From an uncultured Dehalococcoidia bacterium (GTDB lineage Bacteria; Chloroflexota; Dehalococcoidia; Lucifugimonadales; CAJWER01): a stretch of 64,000 nucleotides of DNA. The translations under genes were made by a program, and so were the position numbers. The notes under the pieces were generated by a model, which did no database searches, was not told the DNA's origin, and saw only the letters and a list, made by a program, of their open reading frames with translations. The stretch spans positions 2,524,943 through 2,588,942 of the forward strand of contig OY282442.1 in NCBI GenBank assembly GCA_958296115.1, read 5' to 3'. Positions 1-7,375 of this stretch are shown one piece after another. The number at the start of each line of letters is the position of its first letter. The first letter of the stretch is position 1.

Positions 1-1
1 T

Positions 2-1411
2 GGTGAATATCGTCCCGTTTGCGCCGACTATCCAGCCTGTGTCCGCGTCGAGCAGACCTACGTCGTAGAGGGCATTGCTTCCTACACGCTCGACCCGCCA
101 CACTACGCCGCCGTCAGAGGTCGTCAGCGCTGCCCCGGAGTCGCCGACGGCCCAGCCGGCGCTCGCGTCTATGAACTCCACGTCCCTTATCGCGTCGCTC
201 ACGCCGCTGACCTGCGCGGTCCACGTATACCCTCCGTCCTCAGTCCGCATGATGGCGCCGCCGGACCCAACGGCCCACCCCGTCTCCGCGTCTACGAACT
301 CCACCCCGTAGAGATGGCGGTCCGTCGCGGCGGGGAGGCGCTCGTAGGTGTCGCCGGCGTCCCGCGTGCGCAGCACGAGGCCGAATGTGCCAACAGCCCA
401 GCCGTTGACCGCGTCGACGAAGTGTAGGTCGAACAGGGCCGCGGGCTGCCTGATGACCTGCCACGTCGCGCCCGCGTCCCCGGTGCGGACGACCACTCCG
501 GCCATGCCCACCGCGACCGCGTTCCGGGCGTCGATGGCGGCGACCGCGAGCAGAGACGCATTCACGCCGCTCGACTGCGTTCTCCAGGTCTGCCCGCCGT
601 CAATGGTGTTGAGGACCGCGCCCCCGCGTCCGACCACCCAGCCCGACGCTCCGTCCACGAAATCGACGCCGAGGAAGTGTCCGTCGGAGCCGATGAGCTG
701 GCGGGTCCACGTCTCCCCGCCGTCGGTCGTATTGAGGATGGCGCCGCCGCTTCCCACGGCCCAGCCTGTCTCCGCGTCGGCAAAGCTCGCGTCGAACATG
801 GATTCCCGCCCTATCGAAGCGGTAGTCCATGTCTGCCCGCCGTCCGTAGTGCTGGCGATAGCGCCCCCGCCGCCGACGGCCCAGCCGATCCGCTCGTCCA
901 CGAAGTACACGCCCTCCAGGCCAGGGAGCGCCCCCGCTGGATTCACCGTCCAGGCGTCGCCTCCGTCAGGCGTCGCCATGACCCGCCCGAGCGAATCGAC
1001 CACCCACCCGGTGTCCTCGTCAATGAAGACGACCCCGCGCAGTGGGGCCGTCGTACTCGCAGGAAGCAGGGCCCACGTTTCGCCGCCGTCGTTGGTGTGG
1101 AGCATGACCCCGCTGTCCCCCACCGCCCATCCCCTGCTCGCGTCGATGAAGCTGACAGAGTGGAGGGATAGGGTCGTGCCGCTGCGCTGGTTCGTCCACG
1201 TCGCTCCTCCGTCGGAGGTCGCCAGGATGGTTCCGTCCGTCCCGACGGCCCAGCCGAACCGGGCGTCAATGAAATCGACATCCAAGAGCGTAGCGGGCAG
1301 AGCAGCCCTGGCTGTCCATCCGCCAACCGAGAGGGTCTGCGCCGACAGCGGATAGGCCGCTCCGACAACCAAGACGACGGCGGCCAGGAACAGCAACAAG
1401 CGTATGACCAT
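2..1411 (-). CDS. Ycf48-like (BNR/photosystem II stability type) repeat protein, partial
   Basis: The reading frame is open from an ATG at 1411 down to the window edge, so the C-terminus is missing (470 codons visible). The protein starts with a signal-peptide-like stretch (MVIRLLLFLAAVVLVVG, then AAYPLSAQ). It then carries at least 11 repeats of about 43 residues of the form DV-FIDA--GWAVG--G-IL-T-DGG-TW, the Ycf48/BNR-like propeller motif. Known Ycf48 proteins form 7-bladed propellers and help assemble photosystem II; in non-phototrophs such proteins are secreted and of unknown role. Eleven or more blades exceed one propeller. The gene is transcribed away from the HigA gene. The family assignment is firm; the function is unknown. 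Confidence 0.85.
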   Translation of the reverse strand, partial: MVIRLLLFLAAVVLVVGAAYPLSAQTLSVGGWTARAALPATLLDVDFIDARFGWAVGTDGTILATSDGGATWTNQRSGTTLSLHSVSFIDASRGWAVGDSGVMLHTNDGGETWALLPASTTAPLRGVVFIDEDTGWVVDSLGRVMATPDGGDAWTVNPAGALPGLEGVYFVDERIGWAVGGGGAIASTTDGGQTWTTASIGRESMFDASFADAETGWAVGSGGAILNTTDGGETWTRQLIGSDGHFLGVDFVDGASGWVVGRGGAVLNTIDGGQTWRTQSSGVNASLLAVAAIDARNAVAVGMAGVVVRTGDAGATWQVIRQPAALFDLHFVDAVNGWAVGTFGLVLRTRDAGDTYERLPAATDRHLYGVEFVDAETGWAVGSGGAIMRTEDGGYTWTAQVSGVSDAIRDVEFIDASAGWAVGDSGAALTTSDGGVVWRVERVGSNALYDVGLLDADTGWIVGANGTIFT

Positions 1412-1548
1412 GTAATGTCGCAATCAGGCTACTTCCGACCCTTGCGAATATCCGCGGGCGCCGCGACGGCCAAGAGCAAGGCGCCCCTGTTCCAATGTAA
1501 CACGCGCAGCGCCCAGACGCGCAATCCACTGTTCGTTATAGACTTATC

Positions 1549-1614
1549 ATGGAGCTTGACAAGAGTGGCACCCGCACCAAAGTCATTCTAATCGAGATCA
1601 CGGACTACCACTAG
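1549..1614 (+). pseudogene. Possible HigB toxin C-terminal remnant
   Basis: An open frame ends with ...ILIEITDYH and a TAG 16 nt before the HigA start. HigB/RelE-like toxins typically end in -DYH or -DYQDYH and sit directly upstream of higA. No recognisable HigB core (usually about 90-100 residues) precedes this tail, so the toxin seems to have been lost. This rests on a very short match and could be coincidence. Confidence 0.3.
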
Positions 1615-1630
1615 GACTGCGAGTGAACCG

Positions 1631-1942
1631 ATGGAACAGAAGATAGCAGAGGCATTTCCTCCAGGCGAGTACATCGAGGACGAGTTAGAGGCTCGCGGCT
1701 GGAAGCAGAGCGACCTCGCCATGATATTGGGCAGGAGCAGGCCCAAGGTCAACGAGCTAATCAAGGGCAAGCGAGCGATCACGCTCCGAACGGCCAAGGA
1801 GTTGGCAGCCGCCTTCGGAACCAGCGCTCAGGTCTGGCTTAACTTGGAGACCCAGTGGCAGCTCTGGCGCGACCAGACCACTGAGGACGCGGTCGCGCGG
1901 CGCGCCAGGCTGCACGAAGCCGCAGTCGCAGCGAGGGAGTAG
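1631..1942 (+). CDS. higA: HigA-family antitoxin (XRE-type DNA-binding)
   Basis: This 103-residue protein has the HigA architecture: PPGEYIEDELEARGW leading into a helix-turn-helix (residues about 25-65, with KVNELIKGKRAIT) and the hallmark FGTSAQVWLNLE. HigA antitoxins bind and neutralise the HigB mRNA interferase and repress their own promoter. Here no intact toxin is adjacent; only a possible C-terminal remnant lies upstream. It may be an orphan regulator or protect against an incoming HigB. It converges with nadC. Confidence 0.88.
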   Translation: MEQKIAEAFPPGEYIEDELEARGWKQSDLAMILGRSRPKVNELIKGKRAITLRTAKELAAAFGTSAQVWLNLETQWQLWRDQTTEDAVARRARLHEAAVAARE

Positions 1943-1966
1943 CCGACAGGCCAAGCCTCATTTCTG

Positions 1967-2857
1967 TTACTCGACGAAGTCGAGACTGATGTCCAAGGCC
2001 CTGGGCGAATGTGTCAGGCGGCCAACCGATATGAAGTCCACTCCCGTCGCGGCGACCTCCTTGGCGTTATGGAGGCTGACGTTCCCCGACGCCTCCGTGA
2101 CCGCGCGGCCGGCGGCGAGGGCAACGGCCTCCGTCATCTGCGCGACCGTCATGTTGTCGAGGAGCAGGATGTCCGCCCCGGCGTCGAGCGCGTCTGCCGC
2201 CTGCTCGATGGTTTCAACCTCCACCTCGATCTTGAGGGTATGCGGAGCGCGGGCGCGGGCGCGCCGCACGGCGTCGCCGAGTCCCAGCCCCTCGCGGTCG
2301 AGGGCCGCGAGGTGGTTGTCCTTGATGAGAACGCCGTCGCCGAGATTGCGCCGATGGTTTCCACCCCCGCCAACGCGCACGGCGTACTTCTGCAACGCGC
2401 GGAGCCCGGGCGCGGTCTTCCGCGTGTCCAAGATGCGGGCCGGGAACCCCTCGACCGCCTCGACCAGCCTGGCCGTTTCCGTAGCGATGCCGCTCAGGTG
2501 CTGGAGGATGTTGAGGGCCGTGCGCTCCCCCTTCAGGATAGCCGCCGCGCCGCCCTCTATCTCCGCTATCACGCCGCCTTCCCGGCCCAGCGAGGCGTCG
2601 TAGGGACTCACCCTCGAGCCGTCCAGCAGGATGGATAGCGTTCGAATCGCGGGGTCGAGGCGCTTCCAGACCGCCTCGGCGACGCTCCCGCCCGCCAGAA
2701 CGCCCTCGCCCCTGGAGACGACGATCGCCCTGCACGTCATGCCGTCCGGTATCAGCGCGTCCGTAGTGGGGTCACCGGCGGACAGGTCCTCCGCAAGCGC
2801 CCGCTCGACCAGATCGCCAATCTCGAACGTATCAGGGCCCGCTGAAGTCTTCACCAC
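1967..2857 (-). CDS. nadC: Nicotinate-nucleotide pyrophosphorylase (carboxylating)
   Basis: Quinolinate phosphoribosyltransferase of de novo NAD synthesis: quinolinate + PRPP gives nicotinate mononucleotide, CO2 and PPi, in the cytosol. At 296 residues it has normal length. Visible motifs are ERTALN (111-116), DTRKTAPGLR (144-153), GGGGNHR (163-169) and KDNH (179-182), which carry the Arg/Lys/His residues that bind quinolinate and PRPP. The start is GTG, 4 nt after the nadA stop, so it is probably coupled to nadA. It is the last gene of the miaB-nadA-nadC run. Confidence 0.96.
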   Translation of the reverse strand: MVKTSAGPDTFEIGDLVERALAEDLSAGDPTTDALIPDGMTCRAIVVSRGEGVLAGGSVAEAVWKRLDPAIRTLSILLDGSRVSPYDASLGREGGVIAEIEGGAAAILKGERTALNILQHLSGIATETARLVEAVEGFPARILDTRKTAPGLRALQKYAVRVGGGGNHRRNLGDGVLIKDNHLAALDREGLGLGDAVRRARARAPHTLKIEVEVETIEQAADALDAGADILLLDNMTVAQMTEAVALAAGRAVTEASGNVSLHNAKEVAATGVDFISVGRLTHSPRALDISLDFVE

Positions 2858-2861
2858 GGCA

Positions 2862-4070
2862 TTACGTGATAGAGAGCATCCTGTCCAGGGCCACGCGGGC
2901 CTCGCCGGCAGTCCGCTCGTCCACGCTGATACGATTCACCACTACGCCCTCGTTCAGTCCGTCCAGCACCCACGAGAGGTACGCGGGGTGGATGCGGTAC
3001 ATGGTCGAGCATGGGCATACGACGGAGTCGAGGCAGAACACGGTCTTGTCGGGGTTCTGCTGCGCGATGCGGTTCACCAGGCTGACCTCCGTCCCAACGG
3101 CCCACGCGCTCCCAGCCGGAGCGTCGGAGATGGTCCTGGTGATGAGCTCGGTCGAGCCGTTCACGTCGGCCGCCTGCACTACGTCCAGCGTGCATTCGGG
3201 ATGCACCATCACGTTGACGCCCGGAACACTGCTCCGCGCCCGCTCTATCTGCTCCACGGTGAACCTAGTGTGTACCGAGCAGTGCCCCTGCCATAGCACG
3301 ACGCGAGCCCTGCGAAGCTCGTCGGGCGTGTGCCCTCCCAGAGGCTTGAACGGGTTCCAGACCACCATTTCGTCCAGCCCGACGCCCAATTGGACCGCGG
3401 TGTTGCGGCCCAGGTGCTGGTCGGGCAGGAACAGAACGCGCTCGGACCGCTCGAACGCCCACTCGAAGGTCGCCCGCGCGTTCGAGGAGGTGCATACGAT
3501 CCCCTCGTTCCGACCGCACAGCGCCTTGATAGCCGCCGTGGAGTTCATGTAGGTGATGGGCGTGATGCCGCCGTAGCCGTCCAGCGCCTCCTCCAGCTCT
3601 TCCCAGCAGTCCAGCACGTCGTCCACATGCGCCATGTCCGCCATGGAGCAGCCCGCGGTGAGGTTCGGAAGGATCACCTGCTGATGGCGGGCGCTCAGGA
3701 TGTCGGCTGTCTCCGCCATGAAGTGGACGCCGCAGAACACGATGTACTCCGCGCGGTCCTGGGACGCCGCGAGCTGCGAGAGCTTGAACGAGTCCCCCCT
3801 GTAATCGGCGAACCTGATTATCGCGTTGCGCTGGTAGTGGTGACCGAGCACGACCAGCTGGTCCCCGAGCTTCGCCCTCGCGTACAGGATCCGGTCGTCC
3901 AGCTCCTCCGGCGTCTTCCTCAGATAGGATATCGGCAGCTTCTGCCATCGGACGCCCGCAGAGAACTCCTCCTCCAGCGTCTTCGTCTTGAGCTCGTCTT
4001 CCGTCTGGCAGAAGGCGGACTGCTCGATCTCCGTGATGGGAATGGTAGGCTCTTTGACCTGGAGTACCAT
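2862..4070 (-). CDS. nadA: Quinolinate synthase A (4Fe-4S)
   Basis: Condenses iminoaspartate with dihydroxyacetone phosphate to quinolinate using a 4Fe-4S cluster. The 402-residue protein has GHHYQR (76-81), a Cys in VFCGVHFMAET (C113), a Cys in HPEC (C293) and CPC (C352/C354), the positions expected for the three cluster ligands. An N-terminal extension of about 50 residues precedes the core. A GAGAGGG ribosome-binding sequence lies before the ATG. L-aspartate oxidase (nadB) is not adjacent, so iminoaspartate must come from a gene elsewhere. It sits 12 nt after miaB and 4 nt before nadC. Confidence 0.96.
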   Translation of the reverse strand: MVLQVKEPTIPITEIEQSAFCQTEDELKTKTLEEEFSAGVRWQKLPISYLRKTPEELDDRILYARAKLGDQLVVLGHHYQRNAIIRFADYRGDSFKLSQLAASQDRAEYIVFCGVHFMAETADILSARHQQVILPNLTAGCSMADMAHVDDVLDCWEELEEALDGYGGITPITYMNSTAAIKALCGRNEGIVCTSSNARATFEWAFERSERVLFLPDQHLGRNTAVQLGVGLDEMVVWNPFKPLGGHTPDELRRARVVLWQGHCSVHTRFTVEQIERARSSVPGVNVMVHPECTLDVVQAADVNGSTELITRTISDAPAGSAWAVGTEVSLVNRIAQQNPDKTVFCLDSVVCPCSTMYRIHPAYLSWVLDGLNEGVVVNRISVDERTAGEARVALDRMLSIT

Positions 4071-4082
4071 TGTGCCCTCTCT

Positions 4083-5363
4083 CTAAGCGGCCGCGGCGGC
4101 CCTGCCCTGCAATGACCAGGGACCCGTCCTGTCGATCTTTACGGGGATTACCTCGCCCACCCGGTCCTTCGCGTCCGGGATATAGACGAGCTTGTCGTTC
4201 CGGCTCCGGCCATAGGCCTTCCCCTTCCTGACGTCCTCGACGAGCACCTCCACCGCGCTGCCCAGCATCTCGCTGTTGATCTCCGCCTGTATGGCGGCCT
4301 GGGCCTCGTCTATCGCCCTGAGGCGAGCCTTCTTCTCCGCGGCTGGCACGTCGTCCTCAAACCTGCGGTCCGCTATGGTTCCCTCGCGCGTAGAGTACGC
4401 CGCCGAGTGTACCTTGTCGAACCGGATGTCCTTGACCATCTCCAGCGTGCGCCCGAACTGCTCATCCGTCTCGCCGCAGAAGCCGACTATCAGGTCCGTG
4501 CTCATCGAGACGTTCGGCACGCGCAGCCTTATCTTCTCGACGATTGCGCGGTACTCGGCGTTCGTGTATCCCCGGCGCATCCGCGCCAGCACCTCGTCGT
4601 CGCCAGCCTGGAACGGCAGGTTCACGTGTTCGCATACCTTGTCCAGCCCCGCTACGGCGTCAATGATATGGTCGCTCATGTCATTCGGATGGGAGGTGAG
4701 GAAACGGACGCGCTCGATTCGGCTCACGCCGCTCACGGCCTCGAGCAGGTCGCCCAGGTCCTGGCGTCCGGGCAGGTCGTGGCCGTAGGAGTCCACGTTC
4801 TGGCCCAGCAGGGTAACCTCCCTGACGCCGCGGTCCGCCAGCAGCTCGACCTCCCGCACGACCTCGGCGACCGGCCTGCTGACCTCCCTGCCCCGCCTGT
4901 ACGGGATGATGCAGAAGGAGCAGAACTTGTCGCAGCCGTGGATGATGGGCACGTAGGCCGTCACGGCGGGCCTTGCGGTGAGCTGCCCTAGGCATCCATC
5001 CGGGTCTATGCCCAGCCTGTCGCCCAGGAGCTCTATCAGCGGGTCGAACTGCTGCGGGCGCATGAAGACGTCCACCTGCGGGAACCGGCGCTCCAGCGCG
5101 TCGGTCTTCGGCCCCACCATGCAGCCCATGAGGGCGACGACCTTCCCGGGGTCCTCCCGCTTCAGCGGCTTGAGGGAACCCAACATGCCCGTTACCCGGT
5201 CCTCGGCGCTCTGGCGCACCACGCAGCTATTCAGAACGACGACATCGGCCTCGGCCGTCGATTCGGAGGCGGAGAGACCCATCTGGCCAAGAGCACTCTC
5301 CAGCCGCTCCGAGTCGGCCTTGTTCATCTGGCACCCGATGGTCCAAATATGGAAGGTCTGCAT
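4083..5363 (-). CDS. miaB: tRNA-2-methylthio-N6-dimethylallyladenosine synthase
   Basis: Radical-SAM methylthiotransferase that adds the 2-methylthio group to i6A37 of tRNAs reading UNN codons. From ATG 5363 (426 aa) the N-terminal cluster cysteines are C11, C47 and C81, the radical-SAM CX3CX2C is C144/C148/C151 (HGCDKFCSFC), and a TRAM domain closes the C-terminus. A longer upstream ATG at 5459 lies inside the tRNA-Ser gene and is rejected. It lies directly downstream of tRNA-Ser(GCU), which reads AGY codons and is not itself an expected MiaB substrate. It probably shares the tRNA promoter and runs on into nadA. Confidence 0.96.
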   Translation of the reverse strand: MQTFHIWTIGCQMNKADSERLESALGQMGLSASESTAEADVVVLNSCVVRQSAEDRVTGMLGSLKPLKREDPGKVVALMGCMVGPKTDALERRFPQVDVFMRPQQFDPLIELLGDRLGIDPDGCLGQLTARPAVTAYVPIIHGCDKFCSFCIIPYRRGREVSRPVAEVVREVELLADRGVREVTLLGQNVDSYGHDLPGRQDLGDLLEAVSGVSRIERVRFLTSHPNDMSDHIIDAVAGLDKVCEHVNLPFQAGDDEVLARMRRGYTNAEYRAIVEKIRLRVPNVSMSTDLIVGFCGETDEQFGRTLEMVKDIRFDKVHSAAYSTREGTIADRRFEDDVPAAEKKARLRAIDEAQAAIQAEINSEMLGSAVEVLVEDVRKGKAYGRSRNDKLVYIPDAKDRVGEVIPVKIDRTGPWSLQGRAAAAA

Positions 5364-5389
5364 TGGGTCGCTTCCGTTATCGGAATGGC

Positions 5390-5481
5390 TGGCGGAGGGA
5401 ATGGGATTCGAACCCATGAGAGAGCTTTCGCCCCCTAAGCGCTTAGCAGGCGCCCGCACTAGGCCACTATGCGATCCCTCC
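5390..5481 (-). tRNA. tRNA-Ser (anticodon GCU)
   Basis: A 92-nt cloverleaf on the minus strand. The acceptor arms GGAGGGA and TCCCTCC pair, the discriminator is G, and CCA is encoded. The D stem is GCA/TGC, the anticodon stem GGCGC/GCGCT holds loop CTGCTAA (anticodon GCT at 5447-5445), a long class II variable arm follows, and the T arm is ATGGG-TTCGAAT-CCCAT. The long variable arm and anticodon agree on serine, AGY codons. Confidence 0.97.
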
Positions 5482-5497
5482 TAGTTGTTAAACGAAC

Positions 5498-5526
5498 AAT
5501 ATATCAGAGTGGAGCGATGCGGGCAA
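5498..5526 (-). promoter_or_regulatory. Sigma70-type promoter of tRNA-Ser-miaB-nadA-nadC
   Basis: On the minus strand TTGCCC (5526-5521), a 17-nt spacer and TATATT (5503-5498) lie just upstream of the tRNA 5' end at 5481. The expected start point is near 5491, leaving a leader of about 10 nt. Confidence 0.7.
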
Positions 5527-5779
5527 GCGCGGACTTTGTGAAATCCGACACTATTCGACCTTCCGTCAACATATGCGACGACTTTGCCGCCATTTATGCA
5601 CGTTCTAGGCTATCGCTGCCGCCAGATTGCGCCGATGCCATCTCTATTCGATAATTTTTTCACGTTATGGCATAATCCCGCCTCGAACCCAGAGGGCGTG
5701 CAATAGCCCCTTCCCCCTGGTGGGAGAAGATTAGAATGGGGGCGAGTCCGTTCCGGCCATCTCCTGGCGGCTTGGGTTC
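5527..5779. other. Intergenic stretch with one degenerate palindromic repeat
   Basis: No convincing gene. It holds one degraded member of the window's palindromic repeat family at about 5702-5742 (CCCCTTCCCCC, a short turn, then GGGAGAAG). The rest is unremarkable and relatively AT-rich near 5527-5690. Confidence 0.5.
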
Positions 5780-5807
5780 TTGACACGCCATTCGGACAAA
5801 GTATCAT
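5780..5807 (+). promoter_or_regulatory. Sigma70-type promoter before Gfo/Idh/MocA gene
   Basis: TTGACA (5780-5785), a 16-nt spacer and TATCAT (5802-5807) lie 69 nt upstream of the start at 5876. The -35 is a perfect match and the -10 matches 5 of 6. Confidence 0.65.
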
Positions 5808-5875
5808 GAGGGCAGCCTTGCGATAGGACGCGCAAGCCGGGGGTGACAACATCCCGCCGGCGCGCGGAGGCTTCA

Positions 5876-7006
5876 ATGGCAGCGATTCTCCGTGTGGGGA
5901 TCATCGGCGATACTGGGCGCGGCAACTACGGCCACAGCCTCGACACTGCTTACGAAGGAGCGGAGGGAGTCGAGGTGGCGGCCGTAGCCGACCCTGACGC
6001 CGCCGGGCGCGAGGCCGCCGCGAGGCGAGCCGGCGCGCTCCGCCAGTACGCCGACTACCGTGAGATGCTCGAACGGGAGAGCCTGGACCTGGTGAACGTA
6101 TGCCCGCGCTGGGTCGGAAAGCACGCGGAGATGGTCATCGCAAGCGCGGAGTCCGGAGTGAAGGGGCTGATATGCGAGAAGCCATTCGCCCAAACCCTCT
6201 CGCAGGCCGACGCAATGGTGAACGCCTGCCGACGCAACGGGGCGCGGATCGCGGTCGCCCACCGACGCGCCAACGCCTACGAGCGGCATGGCAAGAGAAT
6301 GGTCGACCGGGGCGACATAGGTCAGCCGCTGGTGATAAGATCGCGGGGCAAGGAGGACCACCGCTCAGGCGCGATGGACTTGATGGTCCTCGGAACGCAC
6401 ATGATGGACAGCATGAGATACTTCGCCGGCTCCGACGTTGCCTGGGCCCACGGACGGGTTACCCAGGACGGGCGCGAGGTTGCGGCGCATGACGCGCGAG
6501 AGGGCGACGAGGAGGTGGGGCTGATAGCTGGAAACGGCGTCGATGCCTGCTTCGCGTTCGAGAACGGGATAACGGCCCACTTCGAATCCCATCCGAAAGA
6601 CCCGAAATCCGACCGCGGCTCGCGATCCTTCGGATTCGAAGTCCATGGGACGCAGGGCATCATCGCCCTCCGCAACTCGCCCGCCGGCGAGATGTACCTA
6701 TACGGCCACGGCCAGTGGATCCCCGGCGATGCCGACGGCCGATGGGAGCGAATATACTTGGAGGAGTGGGAGAAGCATCCTGACGGCTCGACCCGCACGG
6801 AGCAGGAGCGGATGCGCCTGAGCAACGCGATGATAGCCTCGGAGCTGCTGAGAGCCGTCCGACAGGACCAGGAAGTGGCTAACGTGTCCAGCGGCGAGGA
6901 CGCCCGGGCAGCCCTCGAGATGATAATGGCCGTCCACGAATCGCATCGGCTGCAGGCCAGGGTCAGGATGCCGCTCGACAACCGCGAGAACCCCTATGCC
7001 GGATGA
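5876..7006 (+). CDS. Gfo/Idh/MocA-family NAD(P)-dependent oxidoreductase
   Basis: The N-terminal Rossmann motif (RVGIIGDTGRGNYG) and the later EKPFAQ, the conserved Glu-Lys-Pro near the active site, place it in the Gfo/Idh/MocA family, which oxidises or reduces sugars and cyclitols. The start at ATG 5876 is chosen because GGAGG (5866-5870) sits 5 nt before it; an ATG 33 nt upstream has no such site. 376 residues is normal. The motif HMMDSMRY is in the position of the usual G-H-x-x-D. The substrate cannot be told from sequence. A second family member lies at 9669. Confidence 0.88.
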   Translation: MAAILRVGIIGDTGRGNYGHSLDTAYEGAEGVEVAAVADPDAAGREAAARRAGALRQYADYREMLERESLDLVNVCPRWVGKHAEMVIASAESGVKGLICEKPFAQTLSQADAMVNACRRNGARIAVAHRRANAYERHGKRMVDRGDIGQPLVIRSRGKEDHRSGAMDLMVLGTHMMDSMRYFAGSDVAWAHGRVTQDGREVAAHDAREGDEEVGLIAGNGVDACFAFENGITAHFESHPKDPKSDRGSRSFGFEVHGTQGIIALRNSPAGEMYLYGHGQWIPGDADGRWERIYLEEWEKHPDGSTRTEQERMRLSNAMIASELLRAVRQDQEVANVSSGEDARAALEMIMAVHESHRLQARVRMPLDNRENPYAG

Positions 7007-7375
7007 GGAATGAGTGGAGAAGGAGTGAGAAGTGAGTGAGTGGTGAGGTTGCCGGGGGCATTAGACCTAACCACAACCGCAAATAGGCGCCATTGCCCTA
7101 TGAATACTGGGTGAGTGAATGGGAATCGCGCCGGCCAACATGCTTGGGCTGGGCCGCGTCGATGGGTTGAAAGTGGATGTCTGACACCGATTCAATGTAG
7201 TTTTGGCGTCCTGAATCAGCCTCATCCCAGCCCTCTCCCCTGACGGGAGAGGGGATGAAGCGGGGAAGGCGTCTGAATCAGGATTTGCGGGATTGGGTGG
7301 ATTGTTCAGGATTGGAGGAGAGGATAAGGCGGGACTGCATACCCGCCATATGTAAATGTACGGAGTAGTAGAAGA
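7007..7375. other. Intergenic region with palindromic repeat
   Basis: No gene found. A clear palindrome sits at about 7221-7246 (CCCTCTCCC, CTGAC, GGGAGAGGG), a member of the repeat family also seen at 9592, 24.6-24.9 kb and 52.8-53.4 kb. A simple GAGTG-rich stretch lies at 7007-7045. Confidence 0.6.

Noticed and set aside
348-1355. 335-codon open frame on the plus strand
   Set aside because: It is antisense to the Ycf48-like gene; its Pro/Ser/Thr-rich composition is the shadow of GWAVG repeats in high-GC DNA and it has no ribosome site.
5364-5459. Longer N-terminus for miaB (start at 5459)
   Set aside because: It would translate through the tRNA-Ser gene; family alignment supports MQTFHIW as the start.
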